Below, piece by piece: positions 21,482 to 31,613 of a stretch of DNA of 64,000 nucleotides. The notes beneath the pieces are model-generated. The model saw only the letters and a list, made by a program, of their open reading frames with translations. It was not told where the DNA came from and did no database searches. The stretch is taken from positions 274,689 to 338,688 of the forward strand of contig QNQO01001177.1 in NCBI GenBank assembly GCA_003290165.1, read 5' to 3'. The translations under genes and the position numbers were made by a program. The stretch is from Berberis thunbergii (Eukaryota > Streptophyta > Magnoliopsida > Ranunculales > Berberidaceae). Position 1 is the first letter of the stretch. Each line of letters opens with the position of its first letter.

Positions 21482-23314
21482 TGATGCAGATTTAAGTAAC
21501 CTAAATAAATAGGTTAATTTAACCTAATTTTAATAACTGCAAGTGCACAATGTCTAACTGGTAGACAATGGCAAGTACAGGTCGATCCCACAAGGACTGT
21601 GGTTGCAATTAAATTTTAGAGTTTATTTAAACTAATTTAAGTTGGAGTTACAGCAATTAAAATATCTAAACTAAAAATCAAATTAAAAAAAAATAAAAAG
21701 TTTTAAAGAATATGAGACGGGAAATCAAGGCATTGAATCCACCACAGGTTCTTTGAGATTTGTGTAATCAAAAATATTGTTTTCAAGATTTAACATGACT
21801 AACCTAAAGATTAATCTAAGTTCGCAATTGATTTCAGCAAAGGTATAAACCCCTAGCATTGCGTGTCTTCTTACGGCACACACAATCACAGATTTATTTT
21901 AACTAATCCTAAACCCCTAGCATTGCGTGTCTTCTTACGGCACACACAATCACAGATTCAGATTAATTGATTAAATCAGGCTTTGAATTTCAATAAAGGG
22001 TACTTCTAAATACCGACTAGTCTAGATAATTAATCAGGATATAATCGGTGAAAGTAAATTATTGAAAATCATAAATCAAATGTGTTTAACATTCAAGCAT
22101 AAAGAAAATAATAAATTTAAATACAACAAACTCTAGGAAACCCTATGGTTTCATCTTAGCCTTAGTGAAGGGTTTAGCTGATCATGGTAGTGGTAGTCAT
22201 CTCCTCGTGGTGTGGTATGCCGCAACTCATCTCTGCATGAACGCGAATCCCGAGGAAAGGGATGATATTGGCACTTTGGTGGCTCTTAGGGAACTCGGGG
22301 GTGCCAATAACAGTCACCCCTTTCTCTCCCGATTTGAACAGAGATGAGGCGGGAAACCCGGCGGGAACACAGGCGCGCTGATGGAGGTCCTGCTTGGGCG
22401 TGCGGGCGTGTATCCAGGACTGACCGACGTTGGGTGGTGGTCGGTATACACAGGGAGACCGAGACGAAGAGAGAACAGAGAGGAGAGGAGCAGAGGCGAT
22501 TCTCTGTCGCGAGGTCTGTTTCGCGGCCGTGATGGCGGTGGTTGCTCGGGTGATAGTGGTGATGAAGGAGCAGAAAGATAGAAGTGGAGGAGGGAGAGAC
22601 CGTGGAGAAGAGAGGAAAACAGGAAGGAGGCCGAGAGAGGGGAGAAACAGGGGCGATTCTCTGTTTCACCTCTGTTCTGTTTCGCGGCTGTGGTGGTCGT
22701 TGATTCTGGTGGCAAGGTTGCTGGAAGGTGGATGGCGGCGGTGAGGATGACGGAACAGAGAGAGGGAAAGTAGATGGTGGCGGCTGTGGGTGTGCGAAAC
22801 AGGGTGTGAGGAGGTGGTAGTGGTGGTGATGGTGGCGGCTGATAGTGGAGGACGAGGAGGAGGTGGTGATGGCGGTGTTATCGCGCTGCCGGCTCTCCTA
22901 TCGAGCGAGGATTGTCGACAGGGTGGATTGATGTGGTGGCTGAAAAAGAGAGGAGGGGAGAAAGAACGTGGAAAACGACAGGGAACCTTTCTCTAAGATG
23001 GGGGGAGCTAAATAGGGTTCTCCTATTATCTTGGGCTTGGGTTTTTAGGTTAGCATTTTGGGTTTGGGCTTAGGTTAAGTTAGGTGGACTTAGGTTTATT
23101 AGGGTTAGGTTTAGATATGTGTCCCTCTACTTTGTACCACTACTAGAATCGACCAATTGTCATTCCTTAAATTGTCGCCTTAATATCATTTCATCGTTAA
23201 CGCTCAAATTCTTGTCAAGACATGAAAATGAAATAATTATTATAAATTATAATAATCGAAACACTAACATATATAAATTAAGGGATATATTATGTAATAA
23301 TTACGTGAATATCA
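21482..23314 (-). repeat. 5' LTR of the minus-strand Athila-type element
   Basis: 1833 bp, the same ends as the 3' LTR. It includes a tandem duplication around 21850-21960 containing the ccctagcattgcgtgtcttc block twice; that block is single in the other LTR. The GC-rich simple-repeat segment is at 22240-22990. Confidence 0.9.
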
Positions 23315-24010
23315 ATAACCCAACAGGGATCAAACTCATTCAATATAAGATTCATCTTTCTATGCGCATGAAGAATATCACACTTTCAATCATAGCTCCT
23401 TATTGTGCCCAATTCAATCGATTAAATAGTACCATTACTTAATAACATTGTTATTTATATAAAGGCCAACACATGTATATATATGAAACCATACTCAAAT
23501 TCTCATTATCATACATTACAACATATAGTAAGGGAGTTCAAAATGTTCACAACCACCAGTACAAAACTATTTTGTATGTCAAAAATAAACTTTCATTCAA
23601 CCTATTCTGAGCCCGCGTACCAAGTCTCAATCACTATACCAATCCCTATAGAGTCAGTATTCACATTATAGTGGAGGCACATAGAAAGTTGCCTCCACTA
23701 ACAAAAGTCATAGCTTTAGAAAATTTTAATAAAGCCCTAAAATTTATAATGGGCTATAATTAGGATCGTTACATCACATCAACATACCCAAAAATCAAGG
23801 AATTTACACCTTACATCAAACAAACTTGATTATTATACTAATAAAGCAAATAATATGATTATTTAAACCATTGTTATGCACAAATATCTAATACTCCATA
23901 AAAAAATGAACTAATATTAAAATGTACACTGAGTAGTAGGAATAGCCACATACTCATATGATGTCATGCAAACTATCCCTATAAGAACAATAACTTTCAT
24001 TTTTTTTTAA

Positions 24011-24295
24011 CAGTGACGTCAAACAGGAACAGGGAACAGTGATGTCAAACAGGAACAGTGAACATTGATGTCAAACAGAAACACGAACATAAACAGTGAT
24101 GTAAAACCGGAACAGTGAACAATTATGTAAAATCGGAACAAGAATAGTGAACAGTGAACATTGATGTCAAACAAGAACAGGAACAGAAACAGTGATGTAA
24201 AACCGGAACAGTGAATAGTGATATCAAATAGGAACAGTGATGTCAAACAGGAACATGAACAGTAATATCAACATGAACAGTGAATAGTGATGTCA
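24011..24295. repeat. GAACAGTGA minisatellite inside the old LTR
   Basis: About a dozen imperfect units of roughly 19-30 bp are built on gaacagtgatgtcaaacagg. They create a Phe/Leu-rich minus-strand frame of no meaning. The core gaacagtga recurs in the leader of the unrelated copia at 55260-55600. Confidence 0.85.
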
Positions 24296-24984
24296 ATTCG
24301 TTTTTTTTTTTTCCATTTAAGGTTTAAATCGAACCAAGATTTCAAATTGATTTTTCTTTAAAGATATAAATCAAACCAACAATGTCAAATCAATTTTTTT
24401 TTCCTCCATTAAAGATGTAAATAAAATCAAAATGTCTAGGGATAGAGGTTTACTCACCTCCTTTTGCAAGAATCCCAAGATTTGAGCAAATTTCTTCCTT
24501 CAGCACCTCTCACCTTTTTCAACGTAAGTTTTTCTTTTCTTCTGTGTGTATCCAGAAAGAAAAAATGAGGCTAGGGCTTAAATGAGTTTTTAATTAGGGA
24601 TTATTTGGCTAAACACAACCATCACTCATTTCTTATTCTCTTAACCTTTATTTCCCTCTCACCAATACCCTAACCATTACTTTCATGAAAGCCCAAACTC
24701 AAGCCCAAGAAAATTCAATGAAACTCATCAAGATTAGTGTTTAACTAAAGTATATGTGGACATTTTTTTTTGTAGAGTGTGACTAATTAGTTTACTTAAG
24801 GCAAATGTCTTTTTTTTTTTTTTTTGGGTTTTCAAATTTTGGCTAAACACACACACACCTTATTTTATTTAGCAATAACAAACAAAACAAATCTTTTTTC
24901 CAATAATTGAGATTACAACATATGCCACAATTAATAAATAAGAAATTTTTTATATTTATTTAATTAGGCGGGTATTACAATCAT

Positions 24985-25968
24985 GTTATGAGCATGTTAG
25001 AAAAATAAAATCATGTTATGAGCATGTTATGAATTTGTTATGAGCATGCTGCCAAAGAATATCAAGTCATTTTCAACTTCTTGTGCTTCGGTTGCTCTAT
25101 ATTTCATAGTTATGAGCATGTTATGAAATGAAAAATCGGAATGATAGAAAAAGAAAATCAAATGAGGAATGAGATAACTACGCTATTTCCTTCTAGCGTC
25201 TCTGTATTTGGCAATTCAGTCCATTTCCTTATGCAACTTCAATAACTTCAAGTACATTTGTACAATTCCTGTTTTTTTTAGTGTTAGGTCTGTCAACGGC
25301 TTATCAGTATCAGGATGCTTTAAAACCCTTGACATTTGAAACTAGGCCCCTGGTATAAAAGATTATATTAGCACTTCCGATGATACCAAAACCAAAAGAA
25401 TAGTAAACCAAAACATATTTTAGTATGAGTTTATCACGCGTTACAATCATGCATATGGCAAAACATTAGTATCCCTGCTGCCTGAGTATATGTTTGCATG
25501 TACATTGCCTACCAATGGATGAGTTGTCTAGATGCATATACATTGGATTGAGTCCCACGCCCACAGATTCAAATACTAAAAAAATGTCGATAAACACATT
25601 CACCAACTTCATATTCAAAATTTTCTTGGTAAGTAATTATAAACTCAATATAAATAGAAGCCAAAACATTATATTTAATGACCACTAATCTAAGAGGAGA
25701 GCTTATTTGAAACCGAACAGAATCTCTTCATGACATTGCTCATGGTGTTGAAACAAATCAATAATATCCAAGTTTTGGTGTCAAAGGTTTGATAGCTCAG
25801 TAGTTGAACAGTAACAAATGGTATCGAATAATATCCAAGTATTCAGCGTGTTTTTAGTCGCGAGACATCTTAGCAAGTCGAATTGCAAGACGAAAAGTTG
25901 CAGCTGTGCCTGAGCCCAGTGTAAGATAGAAATCCATAAAAATTGCTTATTGATTCCAAAAGGAGCGC
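24985..25968. other. Intergenic, no feature recognised
   Basis: AT-rich DNA right of the old LTR. It begins with several tatgagcatgtta repeats (24985-25050, again near 25110). No coding frame, RNA gene or element end was recognised. Confidence 0.5.
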
Positions 25969-26156
25969 TTCTAAATGTCGAGGAAACAGGCGAGGAAACG
26001 GGCGAGGGACGGGACGTGGCGGGGTGGGGACCGTCCATCCCGCTCGAGATGCGCACACCAAAACAACGGCACGCATCTCGAGCGGGGTGGACGGTCCCCA
26101 CCCCGCCGCGTCCTGTCCCTCGCCCGTTTCCTCGCCTGTTTCCTCGACATTTAGAA
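25969..26156 (+). repeat. GC-rich foldback with 85-bp arms (long hairpin)
   Basis: The left arm 25969-26053 and right arm 26072-26156 are inverted copies separated by an 18-nt loop. They differ at only three positions. In a plus-strand transcript each of the three would be a G-U pair, so the RNA stem would have no true mismatch. The block is strongly GC- and CpG-rich in a very AT-rich setting. It creates overlapping frames on both strands that are by-products of the symmetry. No TSD is evident; a weaker complementarity extends a few bases outward. It could be a foldback/MITE-type insertion or a small-RNA source. Confidence 0.85.
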
Positions 26157-26182
26157 TTCCTCTTCAAAAAGTAATGAAAATG

Positions 26183-26995
26183 GAAGTAACCAACTTTGTC
26201 TTCTTGAACCAAAAAGCTGCTAAATTAGTCCAGGAGTTAGGAAATGAGACAAAAGTTGCAACTGTATTAAGCCTGGTAGGGCAGAAATTCATAGATGTAA
26301 GGAATGAGGTTTTGCAAAATCTTGCGAAATTTCACCGAAAACTTCGTTCTTTTCAAATTATGAAAAGAAAAATGTCAAAAAAAATAATTACATTTTTTCG
26401 AGAGTTTTTTCAAAAAATTCGAGGTTTTTTTTGGTAAATTTTGAGATTTTTTCGTAAAATTCTTTTTTTCATAAAAATACAAAAACTAGGTACCAAAAAT
26501 TACATTTTTTTTGAGTTTTTTGAAAATTTTCAAAGTTTTTTGGTAAATTTCGAAGGTTTTTTTCTTCTAATTATTTATTTATATTTTACCACCCTTGATT
26601 TTCTAATTATCATTTTTTCTACTTATATATAGATTTTTGAAACCATTTCGTAATTTTTTTTTATTATATGTTGATTTCATGTTTGTTTCATTTCTTGATA
26701 TTTAGGATTCATTTAATGTTTTAATATATTTATTTAATTACCTCTTATTTCTTCACATATTTCAAATATTCTCAAAATTTATTATACATATTTCATGTAT
26801 TCTTAAAAATTTACCTTTTTTCTCCACACACTGAAATATTTCTTAAAATAAAGATACCAAAATTAACTTGAAAAACGAAATCACAATCCTTGAATAGTTG
26901 ATATAAAATGAAGTAACCAACTTCGTCTTCTTGAAGGAAAACTCTGCTACTAATTTAGTTTGAGAGTTGCAAAATGAGACGAGAGTTGCAACTGT
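26183..26995 (+). repeat. Pair of about 85-bp diverged direct repeats
   Basis: 26183-26265 and 26910-26995 share a gaagtaaccaactt(t/c)gtcttcttgaa block and a gagttgcaactgt-type end. A fragment of the same end occurs left of the hairpin near 25888-25908. The 640 bp between them is extremely AT-rich with T-runs and holds nothing recognisable. Confidence 0.6.
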
Positions 26996-27235
26996 GATCC
27001 CCTTTTGTGTTCGAGACAATCTTTGTAACCGCGTCTAGTTTAGAGTTGCAAAAAAAATATTTTAACGATTCAGCAATTCCTTTAGTAATATTTGATGTAG
27101 AATTTTGTTTCCAAAATTACATGTGAAAACTTATTTGGTCAATGGTGTGCAAGTGATTTCTGCTCCCACACCTCTTTTCAATTTTCAAAATTACATGTGA
27201 AAACTTATCTCGGTGTGCAAGTGGTTTCTACCCCC

Positions 27236-29395
27236 ACACCTCCCTTCGATGTGGCAATGGTGATCTCATCTCTTTCTGGCATGATTCTTGGTGTAACAAC
27301 CAATCTTTGAAAGATTTGTTTCCAATGTTGTTTATCATCAACGATAAAAAACATGGGAGTGTTAGCAATTTTTTGTTTAATGACAATTCTTGGGATCTTT
27401 CATTTCAAAGACCCCTAAATACTAGGGAACTAAAGGAGATCGTCAAATTAATGCATCTGTTGGATAGTCAGATGCTCTTGGATGAGTCTGGTAGTTTGGT
27501 GTGGAAGGGTAAAGGTGTGGGTTATTCGGTGAAATCATTTTTTTATATGTTGGTTGCTAGCGGAGGGCACAGTTCAGTTCTGTTCCAAATTTTGAGGAAC
27601 CTAAATCGAACCGTTTAAAATTTTAATGGTTCCGATTCGGATCGGTTCCTTTATTTTGAACGTTGGAACTGAACCTAACTCGAATCGTTTACAACAATTC
27701 GGTTCCTACGGTTCCAAACAGTTCCTTAAAACGAAGAATCTCATTTCATTAACCACCTTTGGTAGTTTATTTCAACCACAAAACCACCCTTGGTGATTCA
27801 ACCCTGCCAACCTGCAATTTATGTAATGCTTCAATCTACAATAGCTACTAAACACCTGAGTGGTACAATGTGAAACCAACGAGCTCCAAAATCAATCTCT
27901 CACAGAAATATTAAGAGGTTCTCTCAAAAAAGAATATCACAGAAAATGCTCCAAATCAAATGAGCTCTTAAGATGAAGAACTAGGATCAACAAGCAAGAC
28001 ATAACTCAAGCTAAACATTTGTTGATACTTAATATATGATAAATTTTGGCCCATCATATGCACACCCAAATCCAAGAGAAAAAACATCAATCTGCTTCAT
28101 ATGCGAGAAAAACCTTGATCAATTGTTCCAACAAAAAATGAAACAAACAATTTATCTGGTCAAAAATTAGATTATACTCACAGCAAGCATAAACAACCCG
28201 TTCAATTTTCATGGTTTGGATTGTAAACAAGTCAAACTAACACTAATTTTCTCACTCCAAATCAGTATCATACCAAGGTAAGCAAACAATCCCTCAATAC
28301 TTGCAACGATGCAGGACAAATAAGCAGTTAGTCATATGTTATAGGTATCCCACCACCTTTCTTGTTTGCAGTAAATAGACACCTGAGACGAGAATCAGAT
28401 CTTGTTATGATCTTGATACACACCTGAGACGAGAATCAGATCTTGAGAAAATCAGATTAGAAAATCAGATCTGATACTAGGGTCGTCGTCGACTGAAAGT
28501 GAGGAGAAATGAGAGAAGAAGCGAAGAGGCGAAGAACTTGTTGCGGTTGGTCCTTGTGGAGAAATGAGAGAAGATGCGAAGAGCTTTTTGTGTGGAGAAA
28601 TGAGAGGCAAACTTAGGGTTAGAAACTAAAGGGTATATGTAATCGGATCGGAATGGCTCGGAACCAAACCGTTTTAAAAAAATTAGGAATCGGAACCAAA
28701 CCGTTTCACAATTTTAAAAATCAAAACCGAACCGTTTGGAGTAAAATGGTCCGGTTCGGTTTGGATCTGCGGTTCCTGAACCTGTTTGCCCACCCCTATT
28801 GGTTGTCATTCATTTCCTCTCACAAGAATCTGGTTTGGGTGAAAAAAAATTCCTCGGATAAATTTCTTTAGTTAGTCGGTGTTGCATGAGAGAATTTTGA
28901 CTAAAGATAGGTTAAGGAAAAGAGGAATCCACACAAAAAGTCTTTGTGTGCTTTGTAATGAGATTGACGAGACGCTAGATCATTTGATGCTTCACTGCGG
29001 ATTCTCCAAATCCATTTGGAGCAGTTTCTTGTCAAAATTTGGTTTAAGTTTGATGTTTCAAAGTTTCATTTTGGATTGGCTAAGTTGGTGGTCTCAAGCT
29101 AATTCTTTTCGACAGACAAATTGGTTACGACGTAGAGCTCCTCACGTTTTCATGTAGTGTGTATGAAAAGAGGGAAATATGAGGGGTTTTGAATGGCTCA
29201 ACAGATCATAGCATTATATTTTTATTGAGATTAGGGAATTGTTGTGGAGGATGGGTTCGGCTTGTAATTTGTTCAGAGACTTGATTTTTGACACCTTCAT
29301 AGTGTCTTAGGCATTTCTTGATGTAGGAATAATTCTCTTTGTCATTTGTTTTCTTTCTTATCTTTAATAAACATTTTCGTGTTTGAAAAAAAATA
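27236..29395 (+). pseudogene. L1-type LINE 3' fragment, split by a hAT element
   Basis: Left part 27236-27557 encodes KDLFPMLFIINDKKHGSVSN and SLVWKGKGVGYSVKSF. Right part from about 28807 encodes ISSHKNLVWVKK, LTKDRLRKRGIHTKSLCVLC and ETLDHLMLHCGFSKSIWSSF. The CxxC...HxxxC pattern is the zinc-binding domain found after reverse transcriptase in plant L1 elements (zf-RVT). The same order, uninterrupted, is present in the LINE copy at 37280-38330. Stops and a frameshift occur near 28870 and 29157. It ends in an A-rich tail from 29384. A 72-bp tandem duplication covers the 5' junction (27113-27235). Confidence 0.85.
27558..28798. mobile_element. Non-autonomous hAT transposon (1241 bp)
   Basis: It is inserted into the LINE. 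An 8-bp TSD flanks it with one mismatch (TTGGTTGC 27550-27557, TTGGTTGT 28799-28806). The right end read inward is TAGGGGTGGGCAAACAGG; the left is TAGCGGAGGGCACAG, a degenerate copy. Both ends continue into the ggttcggttcgg / aaccgaaccgt subterminal repeats common in plant hAT elements. No transposase frame is present. A related end lies at 62268. Confidence 0.8.
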
Positions 29396-29945
29396 ATAAT
29401 AAATAAAAATACATATCAACGCTACTTGAAAAGACGCATTTGTATTCTCAGTCCACTCCTTAGTTGCTGAGCTTGTTCTAAAGGCACATTTTTATACCAT
29501 TTTACCACAGCTTATTGTGGATGGTGTAATTGAATGTGTACTTTGCATAGCTTACAAATAGATGAAAACAACCGCATTGCATACTTCCAACATTTTTGAG
29601 ATAATAAACACCACTTACATTTGGTATCAAACTTTCTACTTTACGTCTAGTTCTCATCAAACAATTAAAAACATAGAACCCCAAATAGGGAACGGGAAAA
29701 AAGAAAAAAAAAATCCTAAAATTACAAGTTTTTAGAATTGTTCATAAATTATTAAGTTTTACATCAAGGATTTTTCCACTTTTTTATGTACAAATTTTTT
29801 TAACCCATGCATTGATTTTCAGAATCTAAAACTTTCTTACAATACACAGTTTATCCAGACTCAAAAAAAAAAACCTAAACAAAACACTAATTTTCTTTTC
29901 TAATCCCAAATCAAGCGCCCAAAACCCATCACAATCCGAACCCGT
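29396..29945. other. 3' flank of the MYB gene
   Basis: AT-rich, with A and T runs. It should contain the 3' UTR of the minus-strand MYB gene next to 29945. No clear poly(A) signal could be singled out, and nothing else was recognised. Confidence 0.4.
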
Positions 29946-30647
29946 CTAAGGAAACCCGGAACTGTTCCCATTGAAACCAGTCGACACATAATTCTTAACC
30001 TCCCTGGCAATAACATCTCTCATAACATCCCAAAACTCAGCTGGCACATCCTCCACCTGTCTCTGCACCACCGCACCACCACCAGGCGGCGCAAGCGTCA
30101 AAGCAGTCAATGGGTCCGAATCATCCGACACACCACCGATCTCGGAACCCGGTCCGGACCCCGAACCCGAAGCTGAACCCGCATTCATGGAATTCCCAGT
30201 CCTCTCCTCGTACCTCCTCCTTCTCTTCAACGTAGAATTCCAGTGGTTCTTCACTGCATTATCGGTTCGACCCGGTAACAGCTTCGCAATCATCGCCCAC
30301 CGATTGCCGTACTTGGCGTGCGCCGCCATGATCTTCTGATCCTCATCACGAGAAAACGGACGGTGCTCCACTAGTGGACTCAGCTGGTTACACCACCTGA
30401 GCCTACAAGACTTTCCTGACCGCCCCGGGATGTATCGGCTTATGAGCGACCAGTTCCTTGCCCCGTGCACGTCCACCTGCTGCGTCAAGATCCGGTCCTC
30501 CTCCGCGCTCCATGGCCCCTTAATCCTCTCCGTCGTCGAATTCCTTGTCAACTTACTCGACTCAGACGAAGAGGATGAAGTGGACGAGTTAGATACTCGC
30601 GAAACTGTAGCATTTCTAGGATTGTGTTCATAATGATCCATTATCAA
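29946..30647 (-). CDS. R2R3-MYB transcription factor, subgroup 22 (MYB44/70/73/77-like)
   Basis: A 233-aa protein in a single exon, as is usual for this subgroup. A Ser/Thr-rich N-terminus (residues 9-38) precedes R2 (about 41-91; Trp46, Trp66, Trp85) and R3 (about 93-142; Phe98 in place of the first Trp, Trp117, Trp136). The segment [37 protein letters not shown] and a C-terminal [19 protein letters not shown] are typical of subgroup 22; [19 protein letters not shown] lies where those proteins carry a conserved Ser/Leu-rich motif. Members bind MYB sites and act in abiotic stress, ABA and auxin responses. A second ATG two codons downstream could also be the start. TATAAATA lies 77 bp upstream. 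No stop, frameshift or insertion is seen, so it is probably functional and the only clear host gene here. Confidence 0.93.
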   Translation of the reverse strand: MIMDHYEHNPRNATVSRVSNSSTSSSSSESSKLTRNSTTERIKGPWSAEEDRILTQQVDVHGARNWSLISRYIPGRSGKSCRLRWCNQLSPLVEHRPFSRDEDQKIMAAHAKYGNRWAMIAKLLPGRTDNAVKNHWNSTLKRRRRYEERTGNSMNAGSASGSGSGPGSEIGGVSDDSDPLTALTLAPPGGGAVVQRQVEDVPAEFWDVMRDVIAREVKNYVSTGFNGNSSGFP

Positions 30648-30723
30648 TTGATACCTGTTCGAGGAGAAATAAAGTGAAACTAGGGGGGAGGGGAGGGGGA
30701 GTGAGGCTGAGTGAAGGTGGTGG

Positions 30724-30731
30724 TATTTATA
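30724..30731 (-). promoter_or_regulatory. TATA box of the MYB gene
   Basis: TATAAATA on the minus strand, 77 bp upstream of the MYB start codon. This leaves a leader of about 45-50 nt that includes a C/T-rich tract (30683-30710). Confidence 0.65.
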
Positions 30732-31448
30732 GTAAGATGGAGGTAAGTGGATGTTCGAGGAAGTTTCTGTGCAAGTGTGGGGTTGCGAGGGGTGCGGTTT
30801 GAAAGAAGTGAGTGAGTAGAGTATGAAAATGGAATTAGAGAGGGTTGGGAACTACTAAATAGAGCAGGTGCGTTCAATGCGCACCCCGTTTGGAATTTTT
30901 TTCAGTTTGGGTCGGTTGTGTCAGTGTACGAATTTGGGGTGAGTTGTATATGAGTGCTGCTTACTGGATTCATGAATTTGGAGTTAATGATTGCATGAGG
31001 GTGGTTGCAAGTTTGCCTTAATCAACATTCCCTAGAATTTCAATCTCATTGCGTTTCGATCTAATCGAGGTTCTTGACATGTATTTGATTAAGCATCACT
31101 AAGCGCATTACCAGTGTTTTTTTTTTTTACATTAATCAATCAAATCGTTGGATTGTATGGTAAAGGAAGTTTTCAATACTTTGAACCGCGTCTAGTGTCA
31201 TCTTAAGGACATTGTATAGCCAATCGGTCTAGAGAGCCAAGGCAGGGGTGTGCGCTAGGGAGTCTCAATACATTTGATAAGTGTGACTATCGGGACTTAA
31301 TCAATCAATCTCTCACTCTAACCCAAACTCCTCTCCCTACCCTCCATCATCCTAGATATCCTCATCACAATCCTACAAATAAAGAGCTAATGCACCTATC
31401 GAACATAAACACACAAAGTTGCACAAAGTTGGAAGAGAAACAACAATA

Positions 31449-31613
31449 ATGGCTGCCACTGGCTCATCATCTCACCTTCTCTCTAATCCACTAAAGAACC
31501 CACCTCATCTACCTCCCTCTCATGGCGGATTTCCCTCCCCACGGCCTTCCGTAGCACCCTACGCCTCGAAACCCACTCACAACCCCTGCCCTTGGTCGTT
31601 TAACCCCGCTTGA
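31449..31613 (+). CDS. Unidentified small ORF with a transit-peptide-like N-terminus
   Basis: The ATG at 31449 has a typical plant start context (aacaataATGGCTG). It is preceded by CT-rich sequence and a possible TATA-like tacaaataaag 75 bp upstream. It encodes MAATGSSSHLLSNPLKNPPH, then Pro/Ser-rich sequence, 54 codons in all, without acidic residues, as in chloroplast transit peptides. A stop follows and no mature domain can be read in any frame downstream. It may be the first exon of a truncated plastid-protein gene or chance. An alternative upstream ATG in frame is at 31419. Confidence 0.3.
   Translation: MAATGSSSHLLSNPLKNPPHLPPSHGGFPSPRPSVAPYASKPTHNPCPWSFNPA

Larger units (their letters stand above)
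14641..23314 (-). mobile_element. Athila-type (Ty3/gypsy) non-autonomous LTR retrotransposon, minus strand
   Basis: The element is 8674 bp and flanked by TSD ATAAC (14636-14640 and 23315-23319). The 3' LTR is 14641-16356 and the 5' LTR 21482-23314. The PBS matches the TGGCGCCGTTGCCGGGGA type known from Athila elements (tRNA-Asp). The only long frame is the 587-codon ORF at 18558-20321. There is no protease, reverse transcriptase, RNase H or integrase. A plus-strand relative lies at 45032-53271. The LTRs differ by about 117 bp, largely a 65-bp tandem duplication in the 5' LTR near 21850-21960, so it is older than that relative. Confidence 0.9.
6127..24984 (-). mobile_element. Old LTR (probable solo LTR), interrupted by two later elements
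   Basis: The minus-strand LTR begins TGTAATACCCGCC at 24979 and ends GTGTCA at 6132. The 5-bp TSD ATCAT flanks it at 6127-6131 and 24980-24984. Its own sequence is only 6132-6832, 14192-14640 and 23315-24979 (about 2.8 kb). The two gaps are exactly the insertions at 6833-14191 and 14641-23314, each with its own TSD. The part ending at 6132 aligns with the last part of the young LTRs at 6833-10152. The 23315-24979 part shares only the first bases with them, so this is a different subfamily. No internal region flanks it, hence the call of a solo LTR made by LTR-LTR recombination. Confidence 0.85.

Noticed and set aside
24985..25130. tatgagcatgtta repeats as a protein-binding or origin-like array
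   Set aside because: Only about five loosely spaced copies in AT-rich DNA; no other support.
25781..26437. Frames of up to 164 codons over the hairpin
   Set aside because: They arise from the GC-rich inverted repeat read in both directions; the repeated HPARDA-type sequence on both strands is a symmetry artefact.
30430..30633. Plus-strand 67-codon frame
   Set aside because: Antisense shadow of the MYB coding sequence.
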